Source: Erpobdella octoculata (Eukaryota > Annelida > Clitellata > Hirudinida > Erpobdellidae). From it: DNA of 64,000 nt. Below are positions 49,394 to 64,000 of this stretch, piece by piece. A program made the translations under genes and the position numbers. The stretch is taken from positions 4,893,467-4,957,466 of the forward strand of contig OZ022241.1 in assembly GCA_963978895.1 (NCBI GenBank). The letters are read 5' to 3'. The notes beneath the pieces are model-generated. The model ran no database searches. It was not told the origin of the DNA and saw nothing but the letters and a program-made list of their open reading frames with translations. Within the stretch, counting starts at the first letter, position 1. Every line of letters starts with the position of its first letter.

Positions 49394-50239
49394 CTTGAAA
49401 AAATAAGTTTAAAAAAAAATCAGTTGTTTGTTCTCAGTGGCGATATTTATACAGTTTTTATTTTTATAATTATTTGTTCTGAAAACATTTTTGTGTGCCT
49501 ACAAGTTGAAAAAATATTAACAGTTTTAGAGTTAAACACTATTTATTTATTTATTTGATAATTTGTTACAAGCCATAATGTCATTTATACTTCTAGGCCA
49601 CGAAAAGATGCGTGTTTAAACTTTTTCAAAATTCTTCTCCAGTCGCTGAGCCGGTAATGGTGGCAGCAAGCGGGAAGCATATTTTTAAATGGTAGTATGC
49701 AGTTATTAAGACGTCAACCTAGCAGCCTTAAAGCTAGAGGTAAATTGCACTTTAAGTTCACATTTTCAATGTTATGTTGTTGGTATTAATAAATATATTA
49801 ATATAAGTGTCGCAAATAATATGAATTGTTGATTTAGTTAGTTCAAAGTTAGTTTGAGTAAATTAAAATAAAACTTACTTATGTATCGTAAAATGCCTTG
49901 ACTTCACATTCATGTTATTATTACTATTAAAATTATTACTCACTAGTAAAAATGTTCTTTAAATTCAATTAATTTTAGACCTAATCACAATTAGTTGGTA
50001 TGATTTACTTTTTTCAATGTAGTATTCAAAAAAACACCCATATAAAATTAATATAAGTGTCACAAATAATATATGAATTCTTGATTTAGTTATTTAGGTC
50101 AAAATGAGTGTGAATAAATTGGAGTCAAATCTACTATTAATTTTTAAGGTGCCTTAATATCATAGATATCTGAAGCAGAGTCTTAAGCCACGCCCCTCGT
50201 AGGCTACTAATCGACCTTTGAATTACTGCATACTATCAT

Positions 50240-50372
50240 TTAGAAATATGCAAGCGGGAACAGGAAAGCGACCGGGAGGGGGAGAGCCAGCGGGGAGGGA
50301 AACGGATGCAAGAGGGAAAAACAATTGAAGGACCTTTAAAAACCCCGTGCAACACTGGGTACCGTGCTAATT
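50240..50372 (+). mobile_element. Degenerate Helitron-like 3' end
   Basis: GCGGGAACAGGAAAGCGACC leads to AACCCCGTGCAACACTGGGT and CGTGCTAAT in place of CTAG|T, an eroded version of the family terminus. Confidence 0.45.
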
Positions 50373-50899
50373 AATTTATAAATGCTAACGATTTGAAATT
50401 AAATGTCAGCTTTTCAATTTAAATTTTACATTAAAAAAACTTTTTTTTTCAAAATTAATTCTTGGGGCTTCCGTAAAGGCTAAATGCAAAATACATCTCA
50501 AATATCACTATCAGTTTTTTGTTTTAATTATTTCAGTTTTATTATTCAATTGACTTATAATTCTGATATTTTCAATTTATTATTATTCCCATTAAACAGT
50601 GGCTGAGAAGATTAGAGTCAAATATTTATTTCGCACCTATTCAACGAATAATAAAAGTTGAGTAAAATATTAAAAATCGCTTCCGGAATAACTTTTTGGC
50701 ACAAATCTAATGCAAAACGCACGCACTCTTTATATTGTCTAGTCTTTGAGTTTATTTTCTTTACCAGCCAACCAGTGTTTTATCAAGTTGCCTTTTTATC
50801 ATGCATCGCAATCCTGGCCCAACTCGCTATGCCACAAGGAACGTGGATACTACTGTTTCGGTTATTGAGTTGTGTTTGAGAGAGCTTAGTTTTCTTAGA

Positions 50900-50934
<35 letters not shown>

Positions 50935-51005
50935 ATATATATATATATATATCTTTTTCCTATTGACTGAGTTCATGATTTATATTTTTCATTCTAACAA
51001 TTCTA

Positions 51006-51205
51006 TCTATATATATAAAAATGAATGTTTGTATGTATATATGTATATATGTTAATGGCGTTTATGCATTGCTACACCATTCATCCGATCGTAATGAAAT
51101 TTTCACACAACCTTGAGAGTCAAGGGGAATCAAATATAAAAAAAAATTTGAAATCCGACACAAAATGAGCGGAGCGGAGCGGGTGAGCGAGCGGGAACTA
51201 CATAT
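51006..51205. repeat. Dispersed repeat, inverted copy of 41554-41765
   Basis: Begins after A with TCTATATATATAAAAATGAA, resembling the start of the Helitron-like family, then ATTCATCCGATCGTAATGAA and GAGCGGAGCGGAGCGGG. Confidence 0.65.
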
Positions 51206-51668
51206 ATCGTCATATATTGAAAATTGGCTAAAAATACAATTTCAAATTTCAAATCTTTCTATCGAATTAATTATGCCAGCTAAACGAAAAGCTATTGATT
51301 CCACAGTTTATTCGCAATATATATATATATATATATATATATATCTTATATATAAAAATGAAATGTTTGTTTGTTTGTTTGTTCGGAAATAAAATGTAAA
51401 CGGCTGAACAGATTTAATTGAAATTTGGCACACTTATTTATCTTATTCAAGCGGTGGTTTATGTCAAATTTTAAATAAATTGGTTTCTCCGTTGATGTTT
51501 TATGGACAAAAAACGTTTTGGTCAGCGGTAGTAAGTTGGAGTAAATTTTTTTCTACAAAATAAAAATAAATTAATTAATAGTTAAATTATACAAAATATT
51601 TTTAATTTTTTTCTCAAGTTTTAAAGGTTTTAAATATAAATATTAAATTAAATAAATATGTGTGTTGT

Positions 51669-51881
51669 TTAGTGCCGCCCATAGATATCTATGGTGCCGC
51701 CGGATACCTTTGTTTTGATTCTCATTCTCTTTCGAACCTCCGATACGACAGCTCTGCTATCGGTAAACTTTATATTTGATTTTAGCAACTTATCTTTTAA
51801 ATCTAGATAACTTCGGTTTTCAGGACTAATCAATAAATTGCAGGTGGAATTTCTTCTATTTAGAGATATTTTGTGCTTCAC
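51669..51881 (-). CDS. Unrecognised 70-codon ORF inside copy B
   Basis: Identical to the ORF at 33599-33811, as expected from the recent duplication. Basic, no known domain; its coding status rests only on conservation between two very young copies, which is weak evidence. Confidence 0.25.
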   Translation of the reverse strand: MKHKISLNRRNSTCNLLISPENRSYLDLKDKLLKSNIKFTDSRAVVSEVRKRMRIKTKVSGGTIDIYGRH

Positions 51882-52989
51882 AAATAGAGTTCCAGACTTA
51901 ACAAATTAAAATTAAATTAGAAATTCATTGTTCATATCTCCCATTCAAACGTAAGTGGCAAAGCTTTGGTAATTTGTTTTTAGTTTTTAAAATCATGATT
52001 TACTGTGTATCTTTCAATTTGTTTCGTTTGTTGCATTGCACGTGTTTAATTATGTTATATTATTAATTATTATAAGATTATCATTATTCTCTAACATTTT
52101 GTGTTTTAAAAAAAGGAGTTGCAGATTGGAAAAATAAATTTAAATTCATTGTTTATATTTATCCTTCAAGGCTTCTGACTTCAATTGTTCCTTATCTAAT
52201 ATTGTTCATCATGGTTTCCTAAACTGACGAGCTTGCTATCAGCCTATCGGTAAATGAGAAATTTTTTTGGGCAGGTAAGTTTTTTTTATGTGATGGCATT
52301 ACAACCATTATTATTAACGAGTAGTTATGACTTTAAGATTATGAATTAATTTATCGGTCTTATTTTTTTTTACTTTTCAGAGGAAATTAGAAAATTACAT
52401 TTTAAAGAAAATCTTACATGCAACACCAATTTATTGTAAAAGTTTCACTGATATATGATGTGCATGAAATTTGAAAGAAATGAAAGCAAGTGCAGTATTT
52501 TTGTTTTTCAACAAAATCATGAACAAAGTTCTCAAGCCAGCCTATCAATCTGCTGCTGTTTTGTTCAATTTATAATTGCATAATTGCTAAATAAAAGTGG
52601 TACTCTTTGATTGTTCCAAATTGATGATCTCAGAAAACTCTCGGAAAATTCATTAAGTTAATCCTTTGAAAGTTTTTAATATTATTATTACTTCATGTTT
52701 TATTTCAATCTGTGTTTTATATCACATTTTTCAAAGCCACGGGTCAACATTTATTAACATGCCACATGTAGCGTTATATGCTTTCTGTAGACATGACACT
52801 TAAAAACTAAGAACAACTCAAAAACTAAGACTAGCGATTTTTCGAAAAGCAGCTGTTGAACAGTGTGTGATAAATCTATTGTAAGCATTTATAATCTTAC
52901 AAGTATTTAAAATAAATATAACCTGTTGAGATATATGAGCGGATTTTAACATTATTGCAGCCGTTAACTAATAAATCCTTTTTTTTCAG

Positions 52990-53063
52990 CTTTAGTCAAT
53001 CATAATAAGCCTTTGCAGAAGATCACACTTGCAGAGTGGAACCAATACATTAAAGAACACTAA
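52990..53063 (+). pseudogene. Captured terminal exon candidate in copy B
   Basis: Same 23-codon open stretch (KITLAEWNQYIKEH, TAA) behind a TTTTTTTTCAG acceptor as at 34920-34993, unchanged in sequence. Confidence 0.35.
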
Positions 53064-53705
53064 TTAAAATTGAGGAAGTTCAGACGTAACTAAACGAGCA
53101 AGCCAAACAACAAAGTGTTAACGAGATGACTGTGCACAGCATTCCGCTACAGCCCATCTAAGCCACATTGGGAAGGCTCTAAAATTTAATGGAGGAACGG
53201 AAGAGCGAAAAGAAGAGCAAGCTGGAGCGGTAAAGCGTAAAAGCAACCGGGATCGGGAAAAGTAAAAGGGGCCGGAAAAGCGACCGTGAGCAGAAATGCG
53301 ACCAGGAGTGAGAAAGCAACCGGGAACGGGAAAGCAAGCGGTTAAGGAAACGGGAGCCAGAGAGAAAACGATAAAAAGCCTTTAAAATCCCCGGGCAACG
53401 CCGGGTAACCCAGCTAGTAAATAAATAAAATTAAAAAAATCTAAATTTTTCGTTAAAATTTATTTAAATATAAGTCCGCGGTCTGCATTTTACCCACCCA
53501 TGACGCGTTTCAATATATGTTTCGTTATGCATTGTATATTCTTCGAAATAAGGCGATCCAGGCCAAATTTTTCAAAACCCTTTCTTAATGAGCACCTAAA
53601 ACTAAAAGATACCTAAAAAGACACCTAAAAGATATGTCCCAAATTTCATTACAATCCGTTCAGTGGTTTTTGCGATTTCGTGATAAGTCAGTCATTGGTA
53701 TTTGA

Positions 53706-53847
<142 letters not shown>

Positions 53848-54224
53848 TTATTCACTCTCTCTTCTCTCTCTCCCTTCTTTTTTCTACGCTCTCTTACATT
53901 TGATCCCCACAGACAAACTAACTAAAAAACAACAAACAGAGAGACGAGTGAAGTTAAATAAAAGCATTTAAAAAATTAGTATTTAGATACTACTTGGAAA
54001 ATTAAGTTACACATGTTTTACGATTTATTTTTATTATTTAGCTTCCGGGACAACAAATGTAGGGTCGAAAAAAAGATTATTTGCTTGAAAACTTAATAAC
54101 TGGAAACGTGAAAACATTAAAGATCACTATTTAGTTTTTTCTTTAAAAAAATAATAGGATACTTGTTTTATTATTTTTCGAAAAGTTAGTTTCCGAGCTT
54201 TGAGGTTTTGTGCCCTCTAAAACT

Positions 54225-54570
54225 GGCTGAATCCAGTTCAGCACGGACCGGGCCAGGCATAAACCTTTGTGCTTATGAAATGGGCCGGTTCGGGCCTGAA
54301 ATTTTGTGCCTAAATAACAATCCAGGCCTGGAGATTTCTGCCTATAAAATGTGCCGGACTGGGTCTCATGAAACCGTGTTGTGCTCTAAAGATTGAAGTA
54401 CAGCACAGGCCAGGTCCAGATCGTAAATTTAGAGTCCTTAGGCGGGCTGGGCCGGACCTGGTCAAACCTTCCAAGCCAAAATTTTTTGTAAATTATATAA
54501 GGATTTTAAACCTGTAAAAACGGACTGGACCCAAATTAGACGGGCGGGACTGGGTCTGGAATTTGACCCG
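54225..54570. repeat. GGCCCGG-rich dispersed repeat (copy 3)
   Basis: Three or four internal segments of the form GGGCC(G/A)GN with CCTGAAATTTTGTGCC and GCGGGCTGGGCCGGACCTGG. Confidence 0.5.
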
Positions 54571-55911
54571 TACTATGGATACACGGTGTAAATGTTTACT
54601 GTCGCAAAATACAATCAGCGAACTCGTGGAACTTTACCCTATTAGTGGTATTAATAAAATTTTGATTCCCTCACAGCTGTCCGCATCAAAATTATTATTA
54701 TTTATTACACAAAAATAAAACAAAATTCTACCCATCCCATATTGGACATCCTTTTTTACTAATCCTGAATTTGCTCTTTTTATATGATTAAATCATCCAT
54801 CTCCCTTATACCAAGTGGTGGATCCAAAAAATTCTCGGTGGAGAAGCACTTCCGAAATTTTTCACATTTTTTTCAAAACAGCTGATGACCGGTGAGGGGT
54901 AGTCGTAAGTATTTTCACAAAAATTTGTCAAAGATATACTTTCTCCTCCCATTTTTCAAAAACCAGGTATTATACCCAATAAATTCAATTAATACTCTGA
55001 TGGGGGATGCATCTTCCCACTCCTCCCTGCTTTTACCAACGTATTTGTATAGATATAAAAAATAATGTGTGTGAGAGAGCATTTGCTTATTACATCCAAG
55101 CCACAAGAGCAATCTAAACAACTTTTGGCATGCAGGTAGACTTCATTAATAAGAAAATTTTGAAAAATTAACAGAAAATCTGTAATTTATTTGACGTTTC
55201 ATTTACAAAAAAAAAAGAGAAAAAAGTAAGTAAACAAAACCCGGGCAACACCGGGTAACCTTGTCAGCAAGCTATATAATGGCCTTAAAATTTTGCCCCC
55301 TCCCTGGTCAGGAGCGCACTTTGGGTACTAAAATTAGATATATTGTCTAACTATTGGCCAATTTTCAATTTAAAGAAAAAACTGGAATAAACCATTGTAA
55401 GATTCAAACTTAAACGCAGTCGAAAGATAGAAAATAAAACAGTTCGTCATCATTTGAAGCGTTATAAATCACGACATAGGAAATAATTCATAATAATATC
55501 CCAAAGGCCTGATCATATTTGAAATTAATTTTATTGAAATAAAATGATATGCAACAGCTCTAAAAAATCGATATTCGAGAAGATCAATGATAAAAAACTA
55601 TTTTTTTCGATCTCTTCGATTGCATATAGGTTTGAATTCAGTTGGCTGCACACCCATAGAAAATGAAGAATTAGTTTTACCGTTACGGTTTCTAGAAAAA
55701 ATTTAATATTTTTTAAGCACTCCATCGAAACCGACAATTAAAGGATTTATACTTCTATTTTAAGGGATCATCTGCAAAAAACAGATTCCAGCCACAGTGA
55801 AGATTTTAAGATACGAAAGTTTTCTGACTGGCGTCAGTTTGCGTTAACCAAAATATTTGACTATCTCAACAATTCCTGCTGATAATTTTTTTAATTGCAC
55901 ACACAAACAAA
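54570..55911. other. Upstream region of the cathepsin gene
   Basis: Holds a copy of the AGCTGATGACCGG repeat at about 54880-54930 and an eroded Helitron-like end at 55225-55265 (AACCCGGGCAACACCGGGTA). The promoter cannot be assigned. Confidence 0.4.
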
Positions 55912-61439
<5,528 letters not shown>

Positions 61440-61447
61440 AAGTTTAC

Positions 61448-61453
61448 AATAAA
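61448..61453 (+). terminator. Poly(A) signal AATAAA of the cathepsin gene
   Basis: Canonical hexamer 9 bases after the stop codon, which would imply a very short 3' UTR. Confidence 0.5.
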
Positions 61454-61749
61454 GAGACAATTATAAGACGAGATGATGCGGTAGATCGGTTAAAATATTA
61501 TAAGGTAAAGAAAACACCGTAACATCACTAAATTCTAATAACTAGTAACGCGTGCATTTATTTAGTGTTTAGCTGTTTCAATGATGTCCATTAACACCAA
61601 AATATTAAGTCGATATGTATCTACACTGAGAAAACATCTTATTTGACTTTGACTTTACTATTTACAGATTTATAATACTATGTGAGCTATTGTAAACTTA
61701 CTAATTTAAAACAAGTAAATGAAAAAAAAACAAGTTTTTCAACACAAAC

Positions 61750-61890
61750 GGTTTTTTTTAATTGAATCATGTATTGTCATTAAATATAAAGCTATGCTGA
61801 AAGTTTCAGCTTCCTAGCTAGTCAAAAAGCTGGTTAAATTTTACTTGCAAGATTTTCGTACAGAGAAAGACACACACAAATGGAGATTGT
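61750..61890. repeat. Inverted third copy of the cathepsin-flanking dispersed repeat
   Basis: TATGCTGAAAGTTTCAGCTT and GTACAGAGAAAGAC are the reverse complement of the copies in intron 1. Confidence 0.65.
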
Positions 61891-62007
61891 AACTTAAATA
61901 AAAGTTTGTAATAAAGTTTGTAATAACAATGAGACAATTTTGTTTCACATATTTTGTACAGCATGCACGTTTACCAATTAAATCAAAAACCTTTTTCTTT
62001 TTGGTTC

Positions 62008-62226
62008 GGTGTTAGGTTAGGGTTTGGTGTTAGGGTTAGAGTTATGGTTAAGGTTAGGGTTTGGTGTTAGGGTGAGTGTTAGGGTTAGGGTTAGGTTTAG
62101 GGTTAGGGTTAGGGTTAGGGTTAGGGTTAGGGTTAGGGTTAGGGTTAGGGTTAAGGTTAGGGTGTGGTGTTAAGGTTTTGGTTAAGGTTAGGATTTGGTG
62201 TTAGGGTTAGGATTTGGTGTTAGGCT
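62008..62226. repeat. Interstitial telomere-like (TTAGGG)n array
   Basis: A core of nine or so perfect GGGTTA units (62095-62155) is flanked by degenerate GGTGTTAGGGTT and GTTAAGGTTAGGGTTTGGTG variants. It leads directly into a dispersed repeat (62225-62400) shared with 36180-36380. Confidence 0.85.
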
Positions 62227-63018
62227 CGCTTTTCATGGCAATGCATTCTATTAAAATGTAATTTTTTTTTAAATTTTCAAATGAAAACTAAAAATTATTT
62301 ATGTTTTAAAACAAAAACAATCAATTGCAATTAATTAAATTTTTACATACATAATTTCCAAAAAATTCCTTTAAATTTTTTTTGCATGAATAGTAATGCC
62401 GCAAAATTTTGAAATATAAAAGACCTAGCTCTTTACGGCCTACTTGTTTAATGTCCAAATCAAAACAGCGCCAACAAAATCGCGCCAAATCGGTCGGTGC
62501 CAAAATAACCTGCTTGGTTGAAACAGCGCTATTTAAACATACGTAACTTCACAGTTTGTACAAGATCTATTACAGACCCTCATTAAAAAATTACGCGACT
62601 CGATTTCTTTTACAAACTATAGAAATTGTACATTTTATTTTATTATTTTTTTTTTATAATAGTTTATAGTCCTTTAACCAGGTGTTTTAAGACTAAAATG
62701 GCTGTATGTAGGAAGCACCTAAGTACTTCCTATCGTGGATCAGAATTTGATCCTTTTAACTTTCCCCTCCTCCTTTCTCCAGGCTTGGGACTGGCTTGCA
62801 AATGGAAGGCGGAGTTTAACATACATTTTATTTTCAAGAAAATTGATTTAAATGGGTCAGAGATAACCTTATTGGTGGGTTTTTTGTCTCAGGTGTTTTT
62901 AGAACAGCATCTATGATATTCTATAAGCGCACAAAAAACATTGTTTGCCTCGGCAGTGTTGAAAGTTTAACTGTTTTCGAAACAGCGATGTACAAATGTA
63001 CAACAATGTACAAATGTA

Positions 63019-63380
63019 CAGCAATGGTTACAATTGTTTGGCTCCTTCATACTTAATGGAAGTAATTCTGCCTATTAGTAACATTCAATCAATGGGGAAT
63101 CTCAGATCTGCATCTTCGGCTCTTCTCTTCGTTCCCTCTACTCGTCTAAAAAGTGCTGGTGATAGAAGTTTTCCTGCTGCAGCTGCAAAAATTTGGAATA
63201 GTCTTCCCTTGGACATCAGAGCAGCACCTGATTTTGTACAGTTTAAAAGAAATTTGAAACAATATCTTATGAAAATTTAACTTTTTGTCTATTCATTTTA
63301 TATTGTATGTGGCCTTGAAGTTATTTGATTTACGCCACTTTAAACTTGTCAAATAAATAAATAATAATAAATAAATAAAT
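63019..63380 (+). mobile_element. 5'-truncated LINE insertion with 14-bp target duplication
   Basis: The reading frame (ending at 63280) contains CLAPSYLMEVI, RSASSALLFVPSTRLKSAG and GDRSFPAAAAKIWNSLPLD, the C-terminal end of non-LTR retrotransposon reverse transcriptases, followed by a 3' UTR and a TAAA-type tail. AATGTACAAATGTA occurs at 63005-63018 and again at 63381-63394, a target-site duplication. The ATG at 62996 lies in flanking DNA. Confidence 0.8.
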
Positions 63381-63394
63381 AATGTACAAATGTA

Positions 63395-64000
63395 GGGGAG
63401 ATGGGGGCTTTTTGATCTCTTTTGAGGTTTTTTGGCGATAACAGTCAAGCCGTTCAAAAAATCTACTTTTTTTTTTGTTAATTACAGAGAGGAACATCTC
63501 TTCTATGTATTCAATTAAGTTTGACATTTTATAATGTAAGAGAACTATTTTTAAATTGAACTTTGGTGCAAGCCCTAAAAAAGATCAAAGTGCCCCGCAT
63601 ATGGGGCACTATGATCCCCCCCATGGGGCACATTGATCCTAGGTAAAATTCAGTACGATCCCACATCCAGTTCTCTCAAAAAACACATGAAAACAGGTAT
63701 AATAGCTTTTATTAATAATAATAATCATTAAAGTTATATAAATTCAACACATGTTAGGAAAAATGGATAAATCTCCTGCAAAGACCAAGTGACGACTGGC
63801 TCGAGCAGTCCCGCCATGATGAATTGGGTCTGGAAGTTTACAAACAATATCATCCTTTTCAAATTGGAATAATTCATCATTTGCACAAATGAAAATATCA
63901 AATTATAGGACTACACTAAACCTCCAATGCCCGGAGAATGCGTACATTTAATATCCTAGTACAAGGGGCACTTTGATAAACAGATCAACGTACCCCATAT
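63395..64000. repeat. Part of an unidentified repeat with GGGGCACTTTGATC motifs
   Basis: GGGGAGATGGGGGCTTTTTG at the left, GTGCCCCGCATATGGGGCAC near 63590 (a palindrome) and GGGGCACTTTGATAAACAG at 63965 suggest a repetitive element extending past the window edge. Superfamily not determined. Confidence 0.35.

Larger units (their letters stand above)
49394..51343. other. Region 5' of the receptor exons; repeats, no gene recognised
   Basis: An upstream exon with a signal peptide should lie here or farther right, but none is convincing. Contents: the eroded Helitron-like end at 50240-50372, a TA tract at 50903-50952, the dispersed repeat at 51006-51205 and a short TA tract ending at 51343. Confidence 0.4.
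51344..53417 (+). mobile_element. Helitron-like non-autonomous element, 2,074 bp, copy B
   Basis: Same termini as copy A (TC ... hairpin ... CTAG followed by T) and same orientation, 18,070 bp to the right. The five differences from copy A are: C/A at 33391, C/T at 34083-34084, C/A at 34157, an extra A in the GGATCGGG run near 53253, and A/G in AAGCAACC near 35210. The left flank is a TA tract, different from copy A, so the shared sequence stops at the element ends. Confidence 0.75.

Overview
This is a stretch of an AT-rich, intron-rich, repeat-laden animal genome. Evidence for an animal: spliced genes with GT/AG introns, a patatin-like lipase, a rhodopsin-type GPCR, a scavenger-receptor (SRCR)/LDL-receptor-A mosaic protein and a cathepsin L-like protease. 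A (TTAGGG)n-type array fits most metazoan phyla. The mix suggests a marine invertebrate, probably a lophotrochozoan, but nothing here fixes the phylum. A 200-base N run (32200-32399) marks an assembly gap.

Layout. (1) 1-9005, minus strand: eight exons of an adipose-triglyceride-lipase-like (PNPLA2-type) gene; its C-terminus runs off the left edge. (2) 9006-17521: no gene recognised; decayed hAT transposons, short hAT-type elements, a 462-bp tandem array and a dispersed repeat. (3) 17522-19117, minus: an intact single-exon class A GPCR. (4) 19118-40281: almost entirely microsatellites, minisatellites, SINE/LINE debris and Helitron-like elements. (5) 42286-49393, minus: a scavenger-receptor gene in which a nine-exon cassette has been tandemly duplicated, giving 6 SRCR and 8 LDLa domains; a possible last exon lies at 40282-40371. 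(6) 51344-53417: a second, nearly identical copy of a 2.07-kb Helitron-like element also present at 33274-35346, so the receptor gene sits between two direct repeats. (7) 55912-61439, plus: a complete eight-exon cathepsin L-like gene with an intact catalytic triad and two hAT insertions in its introns, each with a perfect 8-bp target duplication. (8) 61454-64000: interstitial telomere-like array, a 5'-truncated LINE with target duplication, and part of an unidentified repeat.

The genes look independent: lipid droplet hydrolysis, peptide signalling, extracellular recognition and lysosomal or secreted proteolysis. No operon-like relation is visible. The most notable structure is the Helitron-like family. 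Its full copies begin with TC, end with a GC-rich hairpin followed by CTAG and sit between A and T. It carries what look like captured spliced exons and flanks the receptor locus. Exon boundaries were read by eye from splice sites, phase and domain continuity.
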